Below are positions 12,704-24,885 of a stretch of DNA of 64,000 bases, piece by piece. Positions within the stretch are counted from its first letter, which is position 1. Every line of letters starts with the position of its first letter. The notes under the pieces were generated by a model, which had not been told where the DNA came from, did not search any database, and worked only from the letters and a program-made list of their open reading frames with translations. The translations under genes and the position numbers were made by a program. This DNA is from Epiperipatus broadwayi (Eukaryota; Onychophora; Udeonychophora; Euonychophora; Peripatidae): positions 9,605,845 through 9,669,844 of the forward strand of contig JAQFVV010000027.1 in NCBI GenBank assembly GCA_028023455.1, in the 5' to 3' direction.

Positions 12704-13800
12704 TACTAGAGCATAATCAGACTTGGAAAAATAATTATGAAATCAATGTCTAAATCCCTATGTGCAGTTAGGTATAATGTAAGACACATACGTATATGAA
12801 TGATAAAAGATACCTGTGCTGGGTCTTACACATGGAGACATATTACATCATCATTACAAAAACAATAATTTCGATGATTCTTAATATATTACCGTAATAA
12901 TTATCATTTTTTCAATAAAACCCAATTACAATAATTTATGTTAAAAGTTGGAAAATCTAACGGCAAAGTATTGGAAGAAAAAAACAAAAGAAAATATGTT
13001 AATATTTAAATAAAAATTTAGTATCATGGCCCTCTCATATACTCTCAAAAGCAGTTTCATTTCATTCAATTCCAAAGCCATCTATTATAATCTTGACCAA
13101 TCCAATGAATACAGATGATATTGTGCTATAAAATTCTTATCTTCAAATTGTTTTCTGTCTTTGTCATTGAAGACTAGGGTTCAAAACTGGATTTAAGCAC
13201 TTAGCAGCCACCTCCATCTTTTAGTGAAAGGTGATGGTTAGATGTGTAAATGCATTAGATCCAACTTTGAATCTCAATCTTCACTGACAAAGGCAAAATG
13301 CAAAAAACAATGATGGAGAAATTTTTTTATAGCACTATGCCATCTGATTTCCACTGATTATTCAAGCTTAAAATAGAGGTCTCTATAGTAGCAAGAAGAT
13401 AACAGTTTTAATAAAATTTCACTTGTGATTTTCAAACCGTAAATTCAAAGTCACAAATAATTTCTAATTTCAATTTTTTACAAATTTCTTGTAAATAAAA
13501 CAGCATAAACAGTTTTAATGAATTAAACGGACTGGGGTACTTACATTCAATGTGTCACTTTTATAAGTTAGACTTATCGGATTGATTGGAAATATACATG
13601 CCAAACATTTTGCATTGAATTAATAATATTGCACAAGGATTTAATAAATTTTTTAATGCTTTTCATTTAAAATATCTTCCTTTCTTTCTATGATTATTGA
13701 AGTATTATAGAAATAGGATTTTTTTTCCACTGTCATGAAAAAACAAAGCTAATTATTGGTTAAATTATATCCCTGACTTTTACTTTAAAAATATTTATAA
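12704..13800. other. Anonymous intergenic sequence downstream of the MATH-BTB gene
   Basis: AT-rich; no gene or element recognised. It lies 3' of the minus-strand MATH-BTB gene. Confidence 0.55.
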
Positions 13801-13806
13801 ATTCCA

Positions 13807-13812
13807 TTTATT
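13807..13812 (-). terminator. Poly(A) signal AATAAA of MATH-BTB gene
   Basis: TTTATT on the plus strand is AATAAA on the coding strand, 23 bases beyond the second in-frame stop (13836-13838). It implies a very short 3' UTR, and the extension codons would lie inside the mature mRNA. Confidence 0.6.
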
Positions 13813-13835
13813 GTAACAATAAATATACTTCACGA

Positions 13836-13898
13836 CTAATGTCTAGTCCATCTGTCATCCTCATCTTCTTCACTGCTGCTGTCCAAGCACCATACTAG
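13836..13898 (-). other. In-frame post-stop extension of 20 codons ending in TAG
   Basis: After the TGA at 13899-13901 the same frame stays open for 20 codons and then ends at TAG. The predicted tail is LVWCLDSSSEEDEDDRWTRH: a short hydrophobic start, a serine-acidic run suited to casein kinase 2 phosphorylation, and a basic end. The stop context is TGA-CTA-G, the motif reported for efficient stop-codon readthrough in animal genes and RNA viruses. Whether the extension is translated is inference; it might instead be an ancestral C-terminus recently cut off by a new stop. Confidence 0.55.
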
Positions 13899-14963
13899 TC
13901 AATCAAACATATCTTGCGCTCTTGTGGTTTGACGTTCGACATAGCGTAAAAAAGCTTCATTGACTAATAAAGGGTAATCATTGACAAGAGTCTTCCATTC
14001 TTCACTGTAGAGAATGCTTTGCACATTTTCTGTAATATATGCAAAAGCTGCGGCTTTTAATTCTGTACAGTTATGTCTTTCTGCTAGAATGAGTGTACTA
14101 ACAACATTAGAATTGTTCAAACTGAAACATAAAGATTCCATGCATAAACATTTAAGATGATCCATATCATATTTGTCAGCTGCTGCAAGCAATCCATCAG
14201 CAATGGAAGCCATTTGAGGAACTTTTCCAGTGTATATATAATGAAGCAACGCGTCCATGACGTCGGCATCCATATCAGTGATGTTGACGACACTATCTCG
14301 TACTTCTTTCATATTATGAGATAACATAGCAGCAAATACAGGTGATCGCGATGACAAGATCGCTTTGTGGGCATAAAACTTCCGTGCTCCGATATTCAAT
14401 GTAATGTCAGAAAATGTGTGCTGCTCTAATAATCGAGCGTAATCATCAAGTAAATGGCAAGGGGAAACAGTAATTTGAGGATGGGCAGTAGCAAATTCAA
14501 ATTCTCCGTGTAATGTCAACACATTATCTGGGACTAGACATTTATCAGGAAGAGCTGAGTTCATAGTACTAAGAAGATGACTCCTGTTCATAAACTGAGG
14601 ATAACCTGCTTCGGTTTCCTCCCTTGAAAATGTATGGCGAATAGGACATCTATTAGTGAGTGCTCCTAACTGATTGACAATAGCGAAGAATCCACTGACT
14701 ACAATTTCAGCTTTGGCAGCAAGAGTACAAGATAAATAGACACTAAGGAAGCCAAAATTTTCTTCCCCATCACCATTAGGGTACAAAAGAACTCTCCATT
14801 TCCATTTCTTTCCGGGGGGTGTCTCATAGGGGAGATTCAGTACAATTAATTTCTCTTGATAATTACTAAAGTCTTCAATAGTCCAACGGTATCCATGGTA
14901 CTCTTCAGATGGGTTGATTGGTTCTCGGCGGACTTTCTTGATACTTGTCATTTCTTGGTCCAT
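13899..14963 (-). CDS. MATH-BTB (SPOP/TDPOZ-like) protein, 354 aa
   Basis: Intact single-exon frame. An N-terminal MATH domain spans about residues 22-157 (YRWTIEDFSNY start, KWKWRVLLYPNG, FGFLSVYLS). The BTB/POZ domain spans about 175-285 (TFSDITLNI, FYAHKAILSSRSPVFAAML, LLHYIYTGKVP), and a BACK-like helical tail covers about 290-345. Proteins of this design are substrate adaptors for cullin-3 ubiquitin ligases: the MATH groove holds the substrate and BTB dimerises and binds CUL3. The length is close to SPOP (about 374 aa). The start is the ATG at 14961-14963; an upstream in-frame TTG is ignored. A poly-pyrimidine/AG acceptor lies 38 bases upstream, and G+C is higher than in the surroundings. 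There is no clear SPOP nuclear-localisation tail. MATH substrate-groove aromatics differ from SPOP, so the substrate is unknown. The intronless frame could mean an old retrocopy, but it carries no disabling change. Confidence 0.93.
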   Translation of the reverse strand: MDQEMTSIKKVRREPINPSEEYHGYRWTIEDFSNYQEKLIVLNLPYETPPGKKWKWRVLLYPNGDGEENFGFLSVYLSCTLAAKAEIVVSGFFAIVNQLGALTNRCPIRHTFSREETEAGYPQFMNRSHLLSTMNSALPDKCLVPDNVLTLHGEFEFATAHPQITVSPCHLLDDYARLLEQHTFSDITLNIGARKFYAHKAILSSRSPVFAAMLSHNMKEVRDSVVNITDMDADVMDALLHYIYTGKVPQMASIADGLLAAADKYDMDHLKCLCMESLCFSLNNSNVVSTLILAERHNCTELKAAAFAYITENVQSILYSEEWKTLVNDYPLLVNEAFLRYVERQTTRAQDMFD

Positions 14964-15000
14964 GGGGAACAAGTTTTAATCATCCCTTACCAAAAAAAAT

Positions 15001-15020
15001 CTAAAAAAGAAAAAAGTTGT
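15001..15020 (-). promoter_or_regulatory. Putative 3' splice site in the 5' UTR of the MATH-BTB gene
   Basis: On the coding strand an ACTTTTTTCTTTTTTAG run ends at 15001, a strong pyrimidine tract plus AG acceptor. It would leave 37 bases of 5' UTR in the coding exon (14964-15000). The upstream exon and promoter were not found. A GGTAAGG further down is a possible but unneeded donor. Confidence 0.5.
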
Positions 15021-18000
15021 AATAAATTGCAGAGTAATAATAACAAAATTAATATTTTATATTAAGATTTATCAATACTACTTTTTAAGACTGGCATTTG
15101 CTTGAAATTTTTGTTCTAGTAATTATGGGGTCTTCTTTCTCAAGTTATTTTGTATGTATTTCAGTTACAGAATGACACCTATTTTTAATGAAGCAGTAAA
15201 TAAGTCAACACACACTAGATGACACTACTGTAATCAAGGCATGCTGACTGATATAATTTGAGACCTAACCCTCAGTGGATGTTTGACATTTTTCTGACTG
15301 TAAGTAAACTACGATAAAATAGTCAAAAACTTTTTACTTTAAGAAAATAATTTATTTCTCAGAAAGAAATAGCAATAGAAATAGTTTTTTCTAAAATTGT
15401 TTAAATCTGCTGTGAGAAATTGGCTAAGTAATAGGAAATGACTGGCTATAGAGCTGTAAATTCTCGAATTGTTTCCTAAATGAAACAAACAAGGCAGGGG
15501 TAACTTTTTGGATAGAATTAAGAAGCTTATAGATCAGTATAAATATATATATATTGTAACAAATTAAAGATCGCTCACAGATCCGGGTAACAAAATGAGA
15601 TCTGGTCTATTAAAAAATCAAAAAAATTCAAACATTATTAAAATCTCAAATATTCAAGTATTACAAACATTAATAAACTGATCAAAAGTATCATTGTAAC
15701 TTAAATAAACTAGATTAAAGATCCATTGTAATAAAATTAAAGATTTAGATCAAAAGATATTGATTAAATGATCATGAAATGGCAAATATTATTAAAAAAA
15801 TCATGAATCCAAAATATTCCGTATATTATTATATTCAGCTTAACTTAATGAAGAGGATCAAGTATATTATTTAATCAAGAAATGATTCAAATATAAATAT
15901 TTATTTTATTTCAAAAAGCTTCCAATATAAATATTTAGCTTAATAAACGAAAAATGCATTGTAGATTTTTATATCAAAAGAAAAGAATTATTTAACCTGA
16001 GTAGTGGCTATTAAACCAAAGATCAGACTGAGTTATCTATCATATTACGGGTCATTGGATGAAATGAAACATATTTCTGTAATTAGATTTCTCAAGATAT
16101 CCCACTATCAATAATTATAAGCAAATTATTAATAACAAGTATTATAACTCAGGTATATGAAATCACGTGAGGTGAGTACACTAGTAATTCCATCAAATAT
16201 AACTCAGGTATACAGACAGTAGATCTTATCCACTTTCATTTCTTGGTTTGATGTTAAGTGCATGTTTAAACAAATACTAAGTGAATATGGTCTAGCAGGG
16301 CACCATTAGATTATCTGAATCTAGACACAGTTATATCTAATAACCTTTCACATGTACCGGGTTTGAATCCCCTTTTGGTACTTTATTTCTAATAAAAATG
16401 GGAGATTTTGCTTTTTGAGCCATATCACTATATGCACTAATATTTAGGTAAAAGTAAAACATCTTTAAACCAAAGTGGAGTATATTAGACATAAATCATT
16501 TCTTAGATCTTAGCATAACAAATGTGTTTCAACATTTTTATAAGTTTACTAGCTCAGATTATATATAACTAATTTAGGATGGCAATTCACTCATCCTTGC
16601 ATGAAATAGATGACGGGATGTGGTTATAATAATACTAAGAAATCACTAAATATTATGGAATCAATATTTATTTATGGCCTTTAAACATTTAAACAGCTCA
16701 TTAATTAAAACATTGATGATGACGATGATGATAATGATAATAATAACGATAATGACAATGGTTTCAACTACAGCTATAGGACTAAGCCTAAACATAAAAC
16801 TAATTTTTATAAAGAAATTCATAATTATTGCTTAATTTTAGCATATTTACTTATATCTTAAATAACTGATATTCAACCACTGATGATGATGAATGATCAC
16901 ACTTAACAAAGACTACACTTAATGAAATATATACGCCTTGTTTAATAAAACAAACTAATATTTATTACTGCATTTCTAACATATACATAAAATTTTCTAG
17001 ACATACATGAAAATTGATATGAATAAGAATACTAATAATAATTGATTATATAACAATCCTCAGATTAATTTCAAGTTCTTCCCCCTTTCCCTTCAAATGT
17101 ATATTGTATTAAGTTGGATGTCACATTGACCATGATTTTCACTCCATGAGAAAAGTATTTCAAGAGAAAAAAAAAAAATTATCCGCTCATTAGCACACAT
17201 ACTTTATAAATCTAACATGTAAGTAGAATGTAAAAAAAAATTTTAGTAGAATTGAAAGAGCAAGTTTTAGAAACAAGTTTTAAATTATTTTCTCCCCCTC
17301 CCTTCTAAGCGCTGAAATCTATACTTTCTCAAGATAAAATAATTTAATATTTTAACACCACCTATTATTTCACATTCACTCGCAATTATACACATATAAA
17401 ATATTACTATGTATGTGCGTGTTTTATCCCAAAATAATAATAATATATTAGTTAAAACTAAAATCATAATACCATAAAAAAAAATTGTTTTACCCATTAA
17501 TATTTTTCATAACTGTAAAATTAATAAACAAATAAATTTTGATACATTCAAAATCATTTATGTAGTTCAAAGCTATTATTATTAAGACATTCTTGGTTTC
17601 CATCGATCTGAATTGTCTTTAAAAGTTCTTTAAATAAAATATGTCACTTTATTACTAAAATTTTATTAATACTCTGATTGCATAAAGAAAATAGATATAA
17701 AAGTCATATTACTGATCCAAGGGTTCACTTGTCTTGTATACTGTCTATACTTGGCAGCAACAATTTCCGTGTTCTTTGGAACAATCACTTTCTTGAAGTA
17801 TATAATTATTTGATGATGAGGATCCTATTGAGGTTATTTACTTTAGTGGATAATTTGGAAATCATTATATCAATTTTTCTTCTCTTCCTGTCAAGCATGA
17901 TTCTTTTAGTGAATGAAATACAGCAGTTGTTTTCATGTTATAAATTTTCTTGAGTTTAAAATCAGTTGCTGGAACAATTAATTGGACTTGATGACTAATA

Positions 18001-19300
18001 TTTATCGGTAGATTAATTCATCTTTCATCGAATGCAGGTGAATGCTTTCTTCCTTTTATTAAGAACATCTTATTTCTTTGGTCAGTTGAAAGGTGTAGAA
18101 TATTATTTTAGACAAAACATCTTTTCTTTCCTATATGATGTGCAGCTTCCCCAGATGGTCCGGAAAAGATGGGACATACATATAATTTTTCTAGCCAGTC
18201 ATTTCTTATATTTTCAACATTCAATTTAATAGTCTAATAATCTGAATCATAATCACAATAATAATAATTCAACTGATTTTTCCAGACACCTTTTTATATC
18301 CAATTTTTTAGCTAACTTAACCAATCAGAGATAGCGTCACTTGCTATTTTTGGACAAATTCGTTTTAATTAGATCTCTAATTTATTTTCAACTAAATTAT
18401 TTTTCAACTGAAAAGTTTAATCCTTTTTCCAGACACTTTTGTTTTTTAAAAAAAAATAGACTTAATCCTTTTTTTTTTCTTATACCTAGGTAACATTTCA
18501 AATTTTTGAGCTTCCTTCTTTAGATCTTAAGATAAGACAATTTCAAAATTAGAGTTCCCACCCAGCTTAAGCTCCCAAAGTGACAAACAATCATTTACAA
18601 AAACAAAATTGCTACAAAAATAGATATCTGATTCAACAGATTTCCTCTTTTAACATAAAATTGTACAAAAAAATAATTTGACAGATTTAACCCTTCCTTT
18701 TCTTTCAATATTTAATAAATGTAAATTTCTGTATGTAATGTACACACACACTTCATTATTTCAAATCATTCATAAACTAACATTAAATAATATATTTGCT
18801 GGCTTAGTAATTATAACCCTATTATTTAATTAAATCTGTAACTTTTAAATCCCAATTACAATTATAGAAAGAAAAATAGAAGCATAAAATAAGATATTAG
18901 AATTGATCAAGCATAGGTTAGTTTTTAAAATGTTGAATAGTTGAAATATAAAACAATTAAATAGCTTACACATACACTGCCTATACGTATGCATTATAAC
19001 TTTGCTTTTTAACAGAAAATTTAAATATTAAATGTGTGTGCTGCTCTTTTTGAGATTTATTAACACACAAACAAGTAAAGCATATAATTGCTGACCCACT
19101 CTCTTTCTATCTAAAGCTTTTAGAACTGGACCTTGTAGGGTTTGAACTTGGATGCCCTACAGCTTCTTTTATGGTTATATAAAATGTGATGATGATTTTG
19201 TTTTACACTTTCTTACATGCACTTTACTATAAATTTGGCTAGTGACCAAATTGTAATGGCACAACTTATATAGAACTTTAGATTAAAAAACAATGTTATA
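15021..19300. other. Anonymous AT-rich sequence upstream of the MATH-BTB gene
   Basis: No second gene could be supported. Contents worth noting are a GAT/AAT-rich microsatellite near 16705-16760 and a B-box-like GGGTTTGAATCCCC near 16359-16372 without a convincing A box at the right distance. The first exon and promoter of the MATH-BTB gene should lie somewhere here. Confidence 0.5.
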
Positions 19301-19319
19301 TATATATAATCAAATGCTT

Positions 19320-19840
19320 TAATATTCAGATCATAAAAAGTTCAAGTACTAAAAATGATGGAGCTGTTTTATCCATAAACTTTGAATTCCAGGGTCTATT
19401 ATATACCCCTGCACTAAATTTTGCAGGGCTAAAAATAAGATAATTGCTCGGAGCTCATGAGAAGGTCGAGCACCAAAAGTTGGGGCGAACTGCAATCCAT
19501 GAACCTTGAGCTCCAGAGTCTGCTACTCTACCGCTATAGCAAAGCATGCTGGGAACTCAGAAAGAATAATCAAATGATTTATTAAAGGATATCATAAGAA
19601 GTTCAAGCATCAGAAACACCAACTAACCGCAATTCATGGACCTTGAGCCAATATGCCACTCTATACTGCACCAAAGCATTCTGGGAACTCTAAGATAATA
19701 GTAATTCAATGTTTTGTTATTCAGGAGTTCATAAGAGGTTCAAGCATCAGAAGTGACAGAGCTGGCCTGCGATCCATGGCTCTTGAACTCCAAAGTCTGC
19801 TATCCGACCACTGCATCAAACTAAGCACATGTAAAGACAA
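19320..19840 (-). repeat. Four tandem tRNA-derived SINE-like copies
   Basis: Four related blocks of about 120-135 bp (starting near 19322, 19440, 19575 and 19700) share TTCATAAGAAGTTCAAGCA-, CATGGACCTTGAGC- and GCACCAAAGCATTCTGGGAAC-like segments. On the minus strand the second block reads as a degenerate tRNA: an A-box-like TATAGCGGTAGAGTAGC, then ACTCTGGAGCTCAAGGTTCATGG where a B box would be. The spacing is that of a tRNA head. Related copies occur at 50095, 55695 and possibly 42478. Confidence 0.65.
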
Positions 19841-20884
19841 TATTAAATAGTTGATGAATTACTTTTCAGATAGAGTAAATCAAAAAAATGGAGTAATTGT
19901 AACTAAGGAAATAAAGTAAAAATCCTAAGATTTTTAAAAAACCTATCAAAAGACTACATGTGAGATGAATACATAGGAAAGTATGCTGAATGATTTGAAA
20001 AAGTGCTACAGAACAGATACACTCAAAAGAGACTGGTCAAAAATGATAAGTTGATAACTGATATTGCTAAAATACACAATGGATTCCAGTGAAAAAGTAA
20101 CTGGTTTTCTCCCTAAACTGCCTGTAGTACCATTTCTAAATCAATACATATTAGGTAACAACAGAGTTTATCTATTCACCACAAAAATTTTAAGTGTTAC
20201 TGTCTGGATCATGACATAAAATGATACTTTCATATTTTAATCCATGATGGAATACCTTAAAATTGGGGAAAATTCCTAATAAAATGTTTGAAATGGTTCA
20301 AACTGTGTATGTCATAATAACATTTTCAAGTGATTTGCAAGATTCTAGGATAGTAGGGAGAGCAGTGAAGATGATCCATGAAGGTGCAAAAGACACTACC
20401 ACACCATAACTCTGATCCAGATGTGCAAGTGCCATAAAATTTTTGTGGCAAATAGCTGAACATGTCTCTGTATAAAGCGTGTTGATTTAAAAATGTCACC
20501 GCACGCAGTTTGAAGAGAGAACCAGTCATCTTTTTCATAGGGACACACTATGACATATACAATCAATATCTAATTAGGATTTAAATAAGATAATGGTTTA
20601 CAGAGTTTGAAGCTCTGTGTTAAGCTTGGATAATTTAAATATGATAAGATTCAGAGTGGAGGAGGGATTCAAATAATTTATTAGTCTGATCGATCTACCT
20701 CTAAAGGAGTGGCATCCTACTCTTATAGTAAAAAAAAAGGTTAAGGATAAGTCACTCAGCTGATGATGCCCAAATAAAAGTGAAAAAAAATTGCAAAATG
20801 AGTACACCAATCAAGAAGCAATATGGAAATATCTTAAATAAGTTATAAGGTTTTTTCTCAGATATTACTTAACATTTTTTCATT
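19841..20884. other. Anonymous sequence
   Basis: No coding or repeat signal recognised on either strand. Confidence 0.5.
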
Positions 20885-21110
20885 AATATTTAAAAACCGT
20901 TGCTCAATTGGATGGAGTTGGGATTGAAGCCTGTCCATTAAAGTATGAAGATTGGCTATCTTAATATATCTGAGTACTTAATGCATATATGTGTGGAGAC
21001 GATAATCAGGACTAACTGATGATTGCTGGTTTATCATGAAATACGGATATTGGTTATTTATTTTTTCGACATATATGTGTTCAAGTGTATAGTTGTTATG
21101 AGATAGAGTG
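20885..21110 (+). repeat. Foldback family F2, half copy
   Basis: Shares with 55260-55480 and 63770-63960 the order CCATTAAAGTnTGA, GGCTATCTTAATATA, ACTAACTGATGATTGCTGGTT and CATATATGTGTTCAAG. Degenerate; only one arm was recognised. Confidence 0.5.
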
Positions 21111-22136
21111 GAAAGTGGGGGGAGAGTCGTGTGAAAGTCTGTGCTCATATACTCTATATATTACATATATTGATACAGGTATATAATAATCCTGTATTTC
21201 AGTTATAATTTAGTTTTGTGGATCTTTTTTATTGTTCTTATTTAAGTATTAACTGCATGAAATAATTTCATTTTTTTAATACTTAAAACCGAGTCATTAG
21301 AATAGAGAACTAGTTAATAGGTAGAAATGATTGCTTGTGCACCTTCAGTTTATCTTCGATTGTACTTGTCATTTATTTTTTATTAATACTATTTTGGTAT
21401 TTGTGCGCATGTTCATAGTCTGCGTTGTTTTATTTGAAGAAACTGATATTAAAATCTTGATAAAACGTTGTGTGAGAATAAATTAGTTGCGTTTGACAAA
21501 TATCTTAATTTATTTCATTGAATTTTTATAATAGCTGTCAAAATAAATAACAACAAATAAATTGAAATGTCAAGGATACAGAAACAAAAACAGAAGTAAT
21601 TTGAAAAATCTGGAATACAATACATTAAAAAAAAATAGCTCACTTTTTGTTTAAATTCACATTTAAACATCTCATTAATTAACGCAATGGCAAACATTAA
21701 TATTTAAAATTTTTGCTTCATTAATGATAATATTTTTTTAACGATAATATTTTTGCTTAAATATTTACATTTTTTTTTTTTTTTTAAAAAAAACTTTTTA
21801 ACTAATATGATTTCTATTTTTTTAAAACTTCAGCTATATGTATATATTGTATTTAAAAATTTGCCAGATTCTTGCCTTATACATAGAATAAATCTCTATT
21901 TCAGATATTGATAATAAAAAAAAATGATGAGTATTGGGATACGATATACTATGGCTTCTTTCTCGGAGTCAGGAATCTCTCAGCCACTATGCCCAGAGGA
22001 ACTTGTTAGCCACCCTACCTTCCCTTTCTATTCCCCATGCTAATTTTCCCCCATATTCTCCTATCCTGCTCCATTCCATTTTCAGAACACTATCTTTGTG
22101 CCCACTTTATGGTTTTTATATCTAAATCCCCTTTAC
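21111..22136. other. Anonymous AT-rich sequence
   Basis: Long A and T runs near 21730-21800; nothing else recognised. Confidence 0.5.
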
Positions 22137-22930
22137 CTTACAAAACTCTCCATATGGTATTGCCACCAAGAGCAAGCCTTTGTAATCAATGGATAATGCA
22201 AGAAGGTTTGTGCATAAAATCCCTATCTAATAACTATTCATCCAACATCCTCAGACTAGTTTCTAGCTTGTGGCTTTCATCAGTAAGGAAACTTGTATTT
22301 GAGAGCACTGCACCTAGATCTTAGGATCTACCCCCAGTAGCCACCTTTTACTTATTTGATTAACTATAAAGCTAGAATCCCAAGATGAATATACCATAAT
22401 GTTTCCAACCCAAGCTCGTTCGCTTGTATATTCATATAAATCTGAATTCAGTTCAGCAACCATATGATTGAGTGTTTTTGGGTTTTCAAAAACAACAGCC
22501 ACCATTGTCCTATGGGGAGGATAGGTATAAAACCATCAAAACATCCCATGATCATGATTTCATATGCTTACAGATGCTATTAATAAAAATACCAAACCCT
22601 CCACATGATATTTTCATCTTGAGGATCCTAGCTTTCCAAATTAGCAAAGATTCTGCTGGAGGGTTGTAATTGATTCAGGGTTGCATTAGATTCTAAGGTC
22701 TAGGTACAATGCTCTCAAATCCAAGGGATGAAAGCCACAAGTTAGAAACTAGTCTAGAGATGTTGGATGAGTAGACACTAAGTAGGGATTTTATGCACAA
22801 ACCTTCCTGCATCCAATGATTGAAAAGGCTTGCATTTGATGACACTAGTAAATGGAGTGTTTGGTACTCTGATTAGCAGCATGTTTAAGCATATGAAATT
22901 GTGATAGTGTGATGTTTTGATAAAAAAAAA
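22137..22930. mobile_element. Foldback family F1, 0.8-kb imperfect inverted copy
   Basis: The left arm (22137-22325) starts CAAAACTCTCCATATGG and runs through TGTGCATAAAATCCCTATCTA and CCTAGATCTTAGGATCTA. The right arm (22676-22870) is its diverged reverse complement. The inner parts also pair (CTAGAATCCCAAGATGAATAT with ATCTTGAGGATCCTAG). An internal stretch near 22500-22580 repeats the terminal ACATCnCATGATCAT motif, so the element may be a dimer. No coding content. Confidence 0.7.
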
Positions 22931-23439
22931 AGTGATAATGGTGGATTATATCTATCCCAAATGTTTTTAAGATTCTGTTCAATAGCAATCCCTGCCTAAT
23001 CATTTTATTGATTGTTTTCAAAATATTTGATCATTAATAAGAGATTCTAATAGTCTGAATTAGTCATGGGGCTCAGTCATTTTGCACTGGTTCAGCAGAT
23101 ACCTAATTTTTTGTTAATTCAGATAACTGGTGAGATATTTTTATTTTAGCATTTTTAAATATAAATAATGACATACATTAAAATATAATATGCTACATAT
23201 TTTGAAAAAATTACGGTCACCTATCACATGAATTAAAAAATCAGTATGGAACAAAAAATACTGATAGATTACCAATGATTGGAAATCCCCAATACAGAGA
23301 CTTTCTTGAATTTGTGAATTTTTCCAATTTCAACAATAAATCCCCATTTCTACCTCACCTATTATAAAACCAAACTCTGCAGAAAATGAAAATAAATATT
23401 AATTTTACTATCTGTAGTTATTAGAGGGGATTTGAATAA

Positions 23440-23800
23440 GATATTCAAGCTCCCTTTCGTCATCCACTCCATCTTATACAACCAATACACATATGAACAA
23501 GTTAAATGATCTCCAATATAAATATTTCATGTTGAACCAGCCCTCATCAATTGGTTGGATCGTCATCTCCTACACAGATATATAATCAGTGCTCGGTTTA
23601 TATTAAGATAGCAAATCTTTAAACTTTAATGAACAGGTTTCAATCTTCTCCACTCTTCAACCATCCATATCATTAAAAATCTGATGATGGCATGTTTAAA
23701 TCCTTATTGGTCAATTTTGTTGTGAGATCTATGTTAACCATAAGTTTCTCTGATTCCTCATATGTAGGTCTATAGGACTTTAAGCCCATTTAAATACACA
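23440..23800 (-). repeat. Foldback family F2, diverged half copy
   Basis: Matches 54600-54950 in order: TCATCAATTGGTTGGATCGTCATCTC, ATATAATCAGTGCTCGGTTTATATTAA, AACTTTAATGAACAGG and CAACCATCCATnTCATTnAAAA. No partner arm was found nearby. Confidence 0.6.
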
Positions 23801-24880
23801 GAAGAGAGATGTAGATATTAGAAATAGTTGCTGTATTCCAATTAAATTTATTCTATTAAAAACAATATAAACACTTTAAAATATATATTTATCCACTACA
23901 GGATAGTCTCTACAAGTGCAATCCATCTCTAATTTCTAGCTCCTCATCTTCCCATCACCTCAATACATTTCCTTATTTCTTCCATCCATCTCACAGAATG
24001 ACAACACAAAATTTTTAGAAAACAATTAATTAAACAGTTAACCAAAACTGATATATATATATATATTATTAAGTTATGCAATTTAATAAGTTATGAAATT
24101 AATTTACAGAGAGGAAATAAATAAATAGATAAATAATAAATAGCCAGAACAAGATTAACCAAATTGCTGTAATATAAAATATTTAATGAAAACATATTGA
24201 GTACAGTAATTATTATCAGAATAAATAAGTAATAAGTCAGATAATGTAGTACGAGTTAAAATACTAATTAAATTTATAAAGGCAAGATTAAACTTAAAAT
24301 ATACTCATCACCGGGATTTTCCCCAATGAGCTTAATTACTCCAGAAAACAAAAGAAACGAAAATATATAAACAGTTGAAAAAAGCAACATAGGCTCTTAA
24401 TAAGTCGCTTTGAGGCAACTGTGTTGCCAGAATGAAGCAGTGGAAAAAAACAGCGGAAGATGTCTTATTCCCAGGATCTCGGTTTCAGAAATTCAATAAG
24501 CCAACTAGGATCAAAACAGATCACCAAGCCTAAAGTGCTGCCAGGCTTAAAGGTCAACAATGATGGTAATGGTAAATGTACTGCCTTTAGTATTAATATT
24601 AGTGAATAGGCTTAATAAGTGAAAGGACTTATATTCTTAATTAACTGTGATCGGGTAATTGTAGATGATTTTAACTAAAGGTGCTTGAATGTCTGTGTTC
24701 AAATTCTCTATAATTAAATTTTTCTTATATTCTAATATTATAAATCAGAATAGTATTCTGATTCATGTATCTAGATTATATTATACTTATATATCAATGA
24801 TGAAGCGTGACTTTTTTTATGTTTTCATTTCACTTGCCACAACAATTTTTATATAATAGCGCCTAATATATATATATTAC
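23801..24880. other. Anonymous AT-rich sequence
   Basis: Includes an (AT)n run near 24051-24066. No gene or element recognised. Confidence 0.5.
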
Positions 24881-24885
24881 ACAAA

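Noticed and set aside
14856-15065. 69-codon plus-strand frame overlapping the MATH-BTB start
   Set aside because: Antisense shadow of the MATH-BTB coding exon and its upstream sequence.
20598-20810. Possible small secreted or membrane proteins among hydrophobic minus-strand frames
   Set aside because: Hydrophobic runs are expected from T-rich codons, and there are no signal-peptide-plus-cysteine patterns or splice context.
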